Made by a program: the position numbers and the translations under genes. Of a DNA stretch of 7,433 nucleotides, positions 1 to 5,557 are shown in pieces (positions within the stretch are counted from its first letter, which is position 1; each line of letters starts with the position of its first letter). This stretch comes from RYN-433 sp036558265 (GTDB lineage: Bacteria; Planctomycetota; Phycisphaerae; Tepidisphaerales; Tepidisphaeraceae), in contig DATBFY010000059.1 of NCBI GenBank assembly GCA_036558265.1, positions 1-7,433 of the forward strand. The letters run 5' to 3'. Below the pieces are notes generated by a model. The model was given only the letters and a program-made list of their open reading frames with translations. It had not been told where the DNA came from and did no database searches.

Positions 1-804
1 TTCGCCGGCCAGGTCGCCGCCGCCAATAAGGCCCTGACCGACCTCCAAGGCAAGGTGCAGGTCGAGGAACAGACCAGCCAGCGAAACCTCCAGACCGCCC
101 AGGCTCAGATCAAGCAGCGCGATCAGCGCCTGGCCATCTTCCGCCCCAGCGCCAAGGACGCCATCGTCCGCAACGTCGACGCCACCATCACCCAGGTCGC
201 CCCGGACAGCATCTGCTACATCAACCTGGGCTTCGGCGACCACGTCACCCCCGGCCTGACCTTCGAGGTCTATGACCGGCTCGACGGCGTGCCGAAGATG
301 AACGACAGCGATGTCGATCTCCCCAAGGGCAAGGCGTCGATCGAGATCATCAGCGTCGGCCAGAACTCCAGCCAGTGCCGCGTGCTCCGCACGCAACTGG
401 GCACCCAGCTCCAGCAGGGCGACGTTTGTGCCAACCTGGTCTACGACCGCAACACCAAGCTCACCTTCTACGTCTACGGCAAGTTCGACATGGACAACAA
501 CGGCGTCGCCACCGAACCCGAGGCCGAGGTCGTCAAGAACATCATCACCCGCTGGGGCGGCAAGATCGCCGACCGCCTCAGCGTCGACGTCGACTGCGTC
601 GTCATGGGCAAGGAGCCCACCGTCCCCCTCTACAGCCCCGAGGAACTCCAGCAGCCCATCCAAAAGGCCAAGTACGACGAGGCCAAGGCCGCCCTGGACG
701 CCTACGACAAGGTGCACAACGACGCCGTCTCCCTCTACGTCCCCATCATGAACCAGACCCGCTTCCTCTACTACACCGGCTACTTCGACGCCTCGAAGAG
801 GTAG
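1..804 (+). CDS. Coiled-coil protein with BRCT-like C-terminal region (5' partial)
   Basis: The frame is open from base 1, so the true start lies left of the window; 267 residues are visible, ending at TAG 802-804. Residues 1-48 are Gln/Ala/Lys-rich with heptad-like spacing, which suggests the end of a coiled coil. Residues 55-147 look like a small beta domain (INLGFGDHVTPGLTFEVYD), resembling the C-terminal beta domain of FlgT-type proteins. Residues 154-206 follow a BRCT-like pattern: FYVYGKFD, an amphipathic helix, W-GG at 185-187, then VDCVVMGKEP, much like the GG and YLVxG motifs of BRCT domains. A charged helix (212-245) and a Tyr-rich tail follow. The function is unknown. The BRCT resemblance is by eye. 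The reading frame is secure because the protein has normal composition and is followed by a terminator. Confidence 0.85.
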   Translation, partial: FAGQVAAANKALTDLQGKVQVEEQTSQRNLQTAQAQIKQRDQRLAIFRPSAKDAIVRNVDATITQVAPDSICYINLGFGDHVTPGLTFEVYDRLDGVPKMNDSDVDLPKGKASIEIISVGQNSSQCRVLRTQLGTQLQQGDVCANLVYDRNTKLTFYVYGKFDMDNNGVATEPEAEVVKNIITRWGGKIADRLSVDVDCVVMGKEPTVPLYSPEELQQPIQKAKYDEAKAALDAYDKVHNDAVSLYVPIMNQTRFLYYTGYFDASKR

Positions 805-816
805 GAGAGGGAGAGC

Positions 817-951
817 AGTCAGTAGCAAGTAGTCAGTAGTAGAAATAGAGGCGAGCCCGCGTCAGCACCGGCCTCGCCTCTTCCTTTTCCCCCACTGTCT
901 ACTGGCTACGCTCCACTGCCCCGCCCACTGCCTTCCACCTACTGCCTACTT
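817..951. repeat. Cluster of GTAGNCAGTAG motifs in opposed orientation
   Basis: AGTCAGTAG occurs directly at 817-825 and 831-839 on the plus strand. GTAGCCAGTAG (899-909) and GTAGGCAGTAG (939-949) occur on the minus strand. AAGTAGTCAGTAG at 827-839 matches the reverse complement of 939-951 at 12 of 13 bases. The copies lie on both sides of the terminator hairpin, and the last one overlaps the stop codon of the 131-residue protein. The motif reads like a dispersed intergenic repeat; function is unknown. Confidence 0.5.
848..890 (+). terminator. Intrinsic terminator of the first gene
   Basis: An 8-bp stem GAGGCGAG (848-855) pairs with CTCGCCTC (873-880) and is followed by a T-rich tract (TTCCTTTTCC, 881-890). 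It lies 43 nt after the stop of the first gene. Because the next gene converges on it, the hairpin may stop transcription from both sides, but the minus-strand exit is less T-rich. Confidence 0.6.
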
Positions 952-1341
952 CTTCTTCAGAATTCCCATCTTCTTCGCCACCCCCATCACCACCCGCTTG
1001 TCCGCCTTGCCTCGCGTGTTGATCCCTTTGGCGAGCAGCGACGGGCAGAGCACGAGCGTGAGCGGGGACTCGCACCCCTGCTCCTGGGCCATCAGGCGGA
1101 GCTGTTTGACCTCGCCCCCCTTCAGCGGCACCTTGCGCAGCATCTCCTTGACCAGCTTGCCCTGGTGGTTGACGGTCCGCGGCGTCGCCCGTCGCTTGAG
1201 GAACCAGTTGACCAGCACCAGCACCAGCACGACCCCCGCGCCGATCATCGCGATGGCGTAGAAGACGGTTGGGTCGCCTGGGGCGCCGACGTTCTCCGAA
1301 ATGCTCTTGAAGACGTCTTCCTGTCGCAGTGGCGCCGCCAT
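946..1341 (-). CDS. Single-pass membrane protein, hypothetical (131 aa)
   Basis: I do not recognise a named family. A short polar N-terminus is followed by one hydrophobic helix at about residues 26-48 (VFYAIAMIGAGVVLVLVLV), then a basic stretch (FLKRRATPR) that should stay in the cytoplasm by the positive-inside rule. The cytoplasmic part (60-131) is helical and basic and ends in KKMGILKKK. It contains two cysteines (C90, C99) in an otherwise hydrophobic core (SPLTLVLCPSLLAKGIN). The ATG at 1341 is well supported by a GGAGAGG ribosome-binding site at 1345-1351, three bases from the start. It is the second gene of an operon, 26 nt after the HEAT-repeat gene, so the two products may work together, for example as a membrane anchor plus a scaffold. 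That partnership is inferred from position only. Confidence 0.8.
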   Translation of the reverse strand: MAAPLRQEDVFKSISENVGAPGDPTVFYAIAMIGAGVVLVLVLVNWFLKRRATPRTVNHQGKLVKEMLRKVPLKGGEVKQLRLMAQEQGCESPLTLVLCPSLLAKGINTRGKADKRVVMGVAKKMGILKKK

Positions 1342-1344
1342 GGA

Positions 1345-1351
1345 CCTCTCC
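1345..1351 (-). promoter_or_regulatory. Shine-Dalgarno site of the 131-aa protein
   Basis: GGAGAGG on the minus strand, followed by TCC and ATG. It fixes the start at 1341 and shows that the downstream gene of the operon has its own ribosome-binding site. The genes upstream in this window mostly lack such a site. Confidence 0.75.
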
Positions 1352-1367
1352 GATTGTGGGCAAACGT

Positions 1368-3350
1368 TTAACCGACCCGCTTGCGTGCCGCTTCATCTTG
1401 CTGATCGCTTCCGGCGCTCGGCGTTGCCGGAACTTGCGGGTTCGCCCGCACCGACCGCATCATCTCCGCCACCGTCCGCAGCACCCCCAGGGCGTACCGC
1501 CGCACCCTCAGGTTGCCGTCCTCCTTCGCCAGGCGGCCGACCTCGCTGAGCAGTTGCCACCAGCCGATCGCCTTGAGCGCCCACAGGGCCGAAATGCGGT
1601 GCTTTGGTCGCTGATCCGCAAGCATCGAGGCCAGCGCGACGTGGGCGTTTTTCAGTTTCATGTGGTGCAGCGCCTTGATGGCGTTGGCGCGCTCGCGGTT
1701 GTTGCTCGACGCAGCCCGGGCACGCTCGGCCAGCATCGGCAAAAACTGCGTCCGCTGGCGATTCTCCAGCACCTCGATGGCATTCGCCCGCACGCGCGGG
1801 TCGGCGTCGTTAAGTACCCGTTCCAGAACGACTTCCGGCGGCACGGAATCCAGCGCACCCAGCACCGCGATCGCCTTGCTGCGCAGCTTGGCGTTCGGAT
1901 CGTTGCACGCCTGCATCAGGGCGGGTCGGAGCAGTTCGCCCAGGCCCAGTTCCTGCGCGATCTGCATCGCTTTGAGCCGTTGCTCGACCGAACCGCTCGA
2001 CAGCCGCCGCCCGAGGCGCTGAACCGCATCCGGCAGCATCTTGAGCATCGCGTTGCCGGCGCTCTTGCGCGTCTGCTTGTCGAGACGATCGAAACGGTTC
2101 CAGAAACTGTCGAAGCCGACCTGTCCGATCGCCCGGCTGACCACCCGCCGCACCGATTCGGTCGCCCCGGTCATAAGCTGGAGGAGCATGTTTTCGAAAT
2201 CGGGCGGGCGTCGGCGGACGATCTCCCGTGCCGCCAGCCGCACGATCCGCTCGTCCGGATCCATCAGGAGACCTTTGAGGAGCTGGACCGATGCGTTGCG
2301 GGGCCGCCGCGCCGCGATCCGCAACAGGCGCAACCGCGCCGCAAAGTGGTGCGGATCGGGTCCCAACGCGTGCTCGCGAAGCTTCTCCAGGCGTTCGTCC
2401 TGTACTACGTCATGCACCCCGCTGCAAGCCACCCACTCACCCACGCGGGCGGCTTCGGTGGCGTCGCGACGTTCCAGGTCGTGTGCGAGCTCGGTCTCGC
2501 CCAGCCACGCCCCCCTGCTCACCTGGTGCATGCAGAGCTGGAGCTGGTGATCCTTGAGCCAATGCGTCTTGCGCAACAGGGCATCCAGGACGGGGGCCTC
2601 GTCAATGTGGGCGAAGACCAGCCCGAAGTGCGAGCGAAGCTGCCCGTGCGACGCCCCGAGCAGGAACGCCTCGACGTGCTCGCTGGCCGGGGGTTGTTGG
2701 AGGCGGCGGACCATCGGGGACTGTCCGCCATGCTTGGCGGTGTGGAGGATGGCCAGGGTCTTGCTCGCCGGGTGGTCGCACAGGAGCAGTGCCGCGCGGA
2801 GGAGTTCCTGCCCGTGCTTGCCGCGATGGACGTCCATGGCGCGGGCGATGGCCTGCTCGATCTCGGGGCGGTTCTCGGTCAGCTCGCGATAGAGGGCGAC
2901 CCGCTGGGGGTCGTCGAGTCGGTGGAGGTTGCGGGTCTCGGTCGCCGCCCAGCGCGCCAGGGCCACGAGGGCCTCGCAGGCGGCCTTGGAAAGCTCCTCC
3001 TCCAGATCGTGCAGATTTTCGGAAAGAACGTAGGCGAGCTTGCCCTGGCGACCGAGGGCGACCAGCTTCAGTGCGGCCAGGCGGCGCTCCATGTCGTCGC
3101 TGCGACCGCATTCGCGAAGGGCGTGGTGGAAAAGGCGAACGTTCTCCAGGACGCGCAGCTTGAGCGGGTCGGGAAGGGCGTCGTAGAGGCCGATGACCCC
3201 GCCCAGCCCCCGGGTAGTCTCCCGCTTCACCAGCGCGTCCAGGGCGGTGGCCTGCTCCTGCGGGTTGCCCAGGCGCAGGGCCTCAAGCAACACGTCATCC
3301 GCGGCCTCGTTTTCGGAGGCGACCAGGGCATGGACGAGCTGTTGGATCAT
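1368..3350 (-). CDS. HEAT-repeat protein (660 aa)
   Basis: This is an all-helical protein. The clearest HEAT-like repeats lie in the C-terminal half, near residues 352-380 (LLMDPDERIVRLAAREIV), 385-411, 445-468, 472-500 (CNDPNAKLRSKAIAVLGAL), 505-530 (LNDADPRVRANAIEVLEN), 550-580 and 585-630. Each shows the D-P-x-x-x-V-R-x-x-A pattern of HEAT repeats, which stack into a superhelix used for protein binding. The N-terminal half is also helical but degenerate. The tail (640-660) is polar and probably disordered. No signal peptide or membrane helix is visible, so it is probably cytosolic. It likely acts as a scaffold; the partner is unknown, but the adjacent one-helix protein is a good candidate. 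The ATG at 3350 is the first possible start because an in-frame TAG directly precedes it. There is no Shine-Dalgarno site. A long opposing frame over the same DNA is a high-GC shadow. Confidence 0.9.
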   Translation of the reverse strand: MIQQLVHALVASENEAADDVLLEALRLGNPQEQATALDALVKRETTRGLGGVIGLYDALPDPLKLRVLENVRLFHHALRECGRSDDMERRLAALKLVALGRQGKLAYVLSENLHDLEEELSKAACEALVALARWAATETRNLHRLDDPQRVALYRELTENRPEIEQAIARAMDVHRGKHGQELLRAALLLCDHPASKTLAILHTAKHGGQSPMVRRLQQPPASEHVEAFLLGASHGQLRSHFGLVFAHIDEAPVLDALLRKTHWLKDHQLQLCMHQVSRGAWLGETELAHDLERRDATEAARVGEWVACSGVHDVVQDERLEKLREHALGPDPHHFAARLRLLRIAARRPRNASVQLLKGLLMDPDERIVRLAAREIVRRRPPDFENMLLQLMTGATESVRRVVSRAIGQVGFDSFWNRFDRLDKQTRKSAGNAMLKMLPDAVQRLGRRLSSGSVEQRLKAMQIAQELGLGELLRPALMQACNDPNAKLRSKAIAVLGALDSVPPEVVLERVLNDADPRVRANAIEVLENRQRTQFLPMLAERARAASSNNRERANAIKALHHMKLKNAHVALASMLADQRPKHRISALWALKAIGWWQLLSEVGRLAKEDGNLRVRRYALGVLRTVAEMMRSVRANPQVPATPSAGSDQQDEAARKRVG

Positions 3351-3359
3351 CTAGGGGTG

Positions 3360-3386
3360 GTTATCGGACGTCCGGGCGTCGCGACG
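3360..3386 (-). promoter_or_regulatory. Candidate promoter/operator of the HEAT-repeat operon
   Basis: Two perfect 10-bp palindromes, CGGACGTCCG (3365-3374) and CGTCGCGACG (3377-3386), sit 12 bp apart centre to centre. They lie just upstream of the HEAT gene start, and the first abuts a -10-like GATAAC (minus strand, 3365-3360). A start site expected about 7 nt downstream would fall almost on the ATG, fitting the lack of a ribosome-binding site. No good -35 is visible. GC-rich DNA makes chance palindromes fairly common. Confidence 0.3.
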
Positions 3387-3439
3387 TGAGCCCCATTCGC
3401 TCATGTGCATGGCCTACGGCGTGTTGAGGGCCAGCAGAC

Positions 3440-3460
3440 GTAGGGTCCGCTTCAGCGGAC
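3440..3460 (+). repeat. REP hairpin a
   Basis: GTAG (3440-3443) is followed by G and the hairpin GTCCGC-TTCA-GCGGAC (3445-3460). A GTAG tetranucleotide next to a short stem-loop is the standard layout of a REP recognised by a RAYT. With flanking bases, 3439-3463 is a perfect 25-bp inverted copy of 3517-3541. Confidence 0.85.
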
Positions 3461-3519
3461 GGAACCCGCCGCCGCCGCGCAGCGTCCACTGTCTCATTCG
3501 CACCTGTGCCGAATTCTCC

Positions 3520-3540
3520 GTCCGCTGAAGCGGACCCTAC
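3520..3540 (-). repeat. REP hairpin b (inverted)
   Basis: The hairpin GTCCGC-TGAA-GCGGAC (3520-3535) is followed by C and CTAC (3537-3540), so the minus strand reads GTAG then the hairpin. It is opposed to REP a with 59 bp between them. It lies 29 nt past the transposase stop codon and may also end that transcript. Confidence 0.85.
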
Positions 3541-3569
3541 GGAGCTCGCCGCGATTCGTACGGGAAGCC

Positions 3570-4145
3570 TCATTCCATATGATGAATGGGCAGGTGATCG
3601 AAATTCGGCGGGATCGGATGTCGGTTCCGGCAGCGACACTGCCAGTCCGGTTCGTACTGGTTGCGTGCGACCGCCCGCGCGAACGAGGAATATGCCCATG
3701 CGTGCGGACCGGGGACGTAACCGTGTTTGACCGGATTGTAGTGGATGTCATGGACGTGGGCGTGATGGTCGTCGATATCGCGCACCTGGTGCTCCCAGAA
3801 GTGGCGCTGCCAGACCCCCCGGCGGCGGCAACGCACGCGCGAAGCCGACCGACGCTGCTCCGCGCCGCCCGCCGGCAGGTAGTCGCGTGTGAACCGGGCC
3901 TTGATGGCGGCGATCCGGGTCGGGTAGTCGGCGTCGCCGGGCGGGAGTGTGAGCATCAGGTGCCAGTGATCGGGCAAGAGGACGATGGCGTCGATCTCGA
4001 ACGGGCGTTCGCGGCGGGTGATATCGATCGCGGTGTGCAGGAATTGGCGCGCGGGCTCCTTTAGGAGGATTGGCGCGCGGTTTTCGGTGACGATCGTCAG
4101 GAAAAAGGTGCCGCCGGGCTGGAACGCGCGACGGTATTGAGGCAT
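3570..4145 (-). CDS. REP-associated tyrosine transposase (RAYT, Y1/HUH family, 191 aa)
   Basis: This is a single-strand DNA nuclease of the IS200/IS605-like Y1 superfamily, specialised in cutting and moving REP hairpins. The metal-binding HUH motif is seen as HWH at residues 60-62, in the typical context LLPDHWHLML. The catalytic tyrosine is Y136 in IHYNPVKHGYV, the RAYT signature. The family motif VWQRHFWEHQVRD is at 111-123. The N-terminus (RRAFQPGGTFFLTIVTENR) is also standard. The length is normal and all key residues are intact, so the enzyme is probably active. The ATG at 4145 starts the conserved N-terminus directly. No Shine-Dalgarno site is present, and a -10-like box lies only 7 nt upstream, which suggests a leaderless or near-leaderless message. 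Cognate REPs flank it on both sides. Confidence 0.95.
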   Translation of the reverse strand: MPQYRRAFQPGGTFFLTIVTENRAPILLKEPARQFLHTAIDITRRERPFEIDAIVLLPDHWHLMLTLPPGDADYPTRIAAIKARFTRDYLPAGGAEQRRSASRVRCRRRGVWQRHFWEHQVRDIDDHHAHVHDIHYNPVKHGYVPGPHAWAYSSFARAVARNQYEPDWQCRCRNRHPIPPNFDHLPIHHME

Positions 4146-4152
4146 GACCGGA

Positions 4153-4182
4153 ATCGTAATCGCAGTAATGCCAGTGAGACAA
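4153..4182 (-). promoter_or_regulatory. Candidate promoter of the RAYT gene
   Basis: On the minus strand, TTGTCT (4182-4177) and TACGAT (4158-4153) are separated by 18 bp, a fair match to -35 and -10 boxes. Transcription would begin at or next to the ATG at 4145. The promoter lies inside the mobile unit, between REP c and the gene, so it would travel with it. Confidence 0.4.
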
Positions 4183-4189
4183 GAGCATT

Positions 4190-4210
4190 GTAGGGTCCGC
4201 TTCAGCGGAC
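4190..4210 (+). repeat. REP hairpin c
   Basis: GTAG (4190-4193), G, then GTCCGC-TTCA-GCGGAC (4195-4210). The GTAG and hairpin are identical to REP a. It lies 44 nt upstream of the transposase start. Confidence 0.85.
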
Positions 4211-4274
4211 CGAATCCACGGGCGGCAAGATGGTTCGGGAGAGCGGACGCTGCGCGGCGGCGGCAGCGGATCCC

Positions 4275-4295
4275 GTCCGCTAAAGCGGACCCTAC
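4275..4295 (-). repeat. REP hairpin d (inverted)
   Basis: GTCCGC-TAAA-GCGGAC (4275-4290), then C and CTAC (4292-4295). The loop differs from the other three copies (TTCA/TGAA) while the stem is unchanged, as expected if the stem is what is conserved. It lies 34 nt past the stop of the DUF4432 gene and may serve as its transcript end. Confidence 0.85.
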
Positions 4296-4311
4296 ATCGA
4301 GCTACATCGAG
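4292..4311. repeat. Tandem 10-bp duplication at a REP edge
   Basis: CTACATCGAG occurs twice in tandem, 4292-4301 and 4302-4311. The first copy begins with the CTAC that is the conserved tetranucleotide of REP d, so the duplication coincides with the expected RAYT cleavage edge. Confidence 0.7.
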
Positions 4312-4329
4312 CACTGAGGTTGGAATCGC

Positions 4330-5394
4330 TCACGGCCGGTTCAAGGCGAGCAGGTCGTTCAACGCAGCCCGGTCGGTGACGACCTCGATCTGATAGTGGT
4401 AGGACTTTCGCCCCCCTGCCGGCAGGGTTTGCAGCCATCCGCGGGCGCGGTCCTTGTCGCGGCCTTCGACGCCGCCGGTCATCGGCTCCAGGGCGGCGAC
4501 GTACTCGTGCCGGCCCCAGTGCTGCCAGTTGCCGCAGCGGGCAAACTCGCGGGTGTTGTAGTGGATCGCGACGCCCAGGCCGAGCTTCTTGTTGACCACG
4601 CCGACGGTGGTATCGCCATTCTTACTGCTTGGCTTGGGGTAGACGTAAGCGACGAACGAGTTGGGACCGTGGTGCTGGTGCAACGGCGCCGGCATCTTCT
4701 TGTACGCGGCGTTCTTCGCGCCGAACCATTTCTTCGTGGCCGGATCGTCGAGCGGCTCGATCCGGCTCGCGTCATAGCAGAACTGGGCCCCCTGGTCGCA
4801 CAGGGGGTAGCCCATGTTGATATGCAGGAGCCAGCCGTGGGGCTGATCCTCGTTGCCGGCATTGAAAAACTCGTCGCGGACGTCGATGGTGTTCTGTCCG
4901 AGCGTTGACGTGATCGTCCGCCGCAGCTCGATGCAGGGGCCGTAGAACGCGCCATAGCGAACCATTGCGGTGACGGACATGTCCATCCTGCCGTTGCGCG
5001 GGTCGGGCTGGACGATTGATTCGAGCGTGGCGGGCGTACCGGAGTGGGGGCCATGGAGGCCGACCTCTTCGCCGTTGTCGGTCGCCGGGCCGCCGATGTT
5101 GGTCGGGCCGCAGGAGGTGAGCAGTCCGACGCCGAACCCGCGCAGCCAGTCCAGCCCGTGACGAAGCGCGTTGGCTTCGGGCGGCGTCACGCCCTTGTGC
5201 GCGAGGAACGTAAGCGAGTGCTGGTTGAAGAACGCCTGGTCGATGTCGAGACCGCGATCGGGAAGGATGCGGTAGCGCAATCCGCCTCCGGTGTTGACCC
5301 ACAGCGCGCGGGTATTGCGCGCCGGGCCGTTGGCAAAGTTATAGGATTCGATGCCGCCGATCTGGTGGGGGTTGATGAAGCGGGTGGTGTCCAT
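4330..5394 (-). CDS. DUF4432 family aldose 1-epimerase-like protein (354 aa)
   Basis: This is a sugar-epimerase-fold protein of the DUF4432 group, related to galactose mutarotase, which interconverts alpha and beta anomers of sugars. Family landmarks are RGLDI at 47-51, TSCGPTNIGGP at 93-103, GLHGPHSGTPA at 112-122, LLHINMGYPL at 189-198 and YVAALEP at 298-304. By analogy with mutarotases, H114, H191 and E303 are the likely catalytic or sugar-binding residues; this assignment is inferred. There is no signal peptide, so it is probably cytosolic. The exact sugar is unknown. The length is typical for the family and the gene looks intact. The ATG at 5394 gives a normal N-terminus but has no Shine-Dalgarno site; the upstream DNA instead holds an inverted repeat. 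It is the minus-strand gene just upstream of the RAYT unit. Confidence 0.92.
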   Translation of the reverse strand: MDTTRFINPHQIGGIESYNFANGPARNTRALWVNTGGGLRYRILPDRGLDIDQAFFNQHSLTFLAHKGVTPPEANALRHGLDWLRGFGVGLLTSCGPTNIGGPATDNGEEVGLHGPHSGTPATLESIVQPDPRNGRMDMSVTAMVRYGAFYGPCIELRRTITSTLGQNTIDVRDEFFNAGNEDQPHGWLLHINMGYPLCDQGAQFCYDASRIEPLDDPATKKWFGAKNAAYKKMPAPLHQHHGPNSFVAYVYPKPSSKNGDTTVGVVNKKLGLGVAIHYNTREFARCGNWQHWGRHEYVAALEPMTGGVEGRDKDRARGWLQTLPAGGRKSYHYQIEVVTDRAALNDLLALNRP

Positions 5395-5423
5395 ACGCGC
5401 GTCAGGAGGTTAAAGACGCGTGT
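5395..5423. promoter_or_regulatory. Inverted repeat directly upstream of the DUF4432 gene
   Basis: ACGCGCGTC (5395-5403) and GACGCGTGT (5415-5423) are complementary at 8 of 9 positions, with an 11-bp centre. The repeat abuts the start codon at 5394. It could be an operator or a 5' leader hairpin. No ribosome-binding site is visible between it and the start. Confidence 0.35.
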
Positions 5424-5464
5424 AAGATAGTGGGCGCGGGCGGCGTGACAAGACGCGCAAAGCG

Positions 5465-5542
5465 AAAAGGGGACATCCAGAATTTCGCGATGCCATTCGC
5501 GCCGGCGCTAATGACGTGGGGAAACTCCGGATGCCCCCTTTC
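5465..5542 (-). repeat. Long hairpin element, AAAGGGGACATCC-type
   Basis: Arms 5465-5486 and 5521-5542 are 22 nt each, with a 34-nt loop. At DNA level 18 of 22 positions are complementary. On the minus-strand RNA all four mismatches become G-U pairs, so the whole 22-bp stem is paired. The plus-strand outer arm starts AAAAGGGGACATCC, resembling a widespread family of AAAGGGGACA palindromic repeats that I recall near Y1 transposases. It lies 15 nt after the stop of the three-helix membrane protein, and the RNA ends in CCCCTTTTC, so it may act as a terminator. Confidence 0.7.
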
Positions 5543-5557
5543 CCTCTACGTTTTCCT

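Larger units (their letters stand above)
3440..4295 (-). mobile_element. REP/RAYT unit with inverted composite ends
   Basis: A transposase gene is bracketed by two composite elements, 3440-3540 and 4190-4295. Each composite carries a REP hairpin with GTAG at its outer 5' edge, a spacer containing a shared 20-nt block, and a second REP in opposite orientation. The left composite is the reverse complement of the right one, so the unit has imperfect inverted ends about 100 bp long. This is the known arrangement of RAYT transposases with their cognate REPs. What is unusual is that the flanks are themselves REP pairs and are inverted relative to each other. The gene has its own promoter between the right REP and its start. 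Confidence 0.8.

Noticed and set aside
1329..3389. Plus-strand open frame of 686 codons opposite the HEAT-repeat gene
   Set aside because: It mirrors the HEAT gene in a complementary frame. Its product has no recognisable domain and a skewed composition, while the minus strand shows clear HEAT repeats. It is a shadow caused by high GC at third positions.
3440..3540. REP pair as a CRISPR-like repeat or plain terminator
   Set aside because: There is no regular array of repeats and spacers. The GTAG edges, opposed hairpins and adjacent RAYT identify it as a REP pair, and no T tract follows the hairpins.
3748..4314. Minus-strand open frame of 188 codons overlapping the RAYT
   Set aside because: It starts in the REP pair and runs through the RAYT in another frame with an Arg/Pro-rich product. 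The RAYT frame carries all the conserved residues.
4396..5430. Plus-strand open frames opposite the DUF4432 gene
   Set aside because: They are antisense to a gene with full-length family motifs and have no ribosome-binding sites or recognisable domains.
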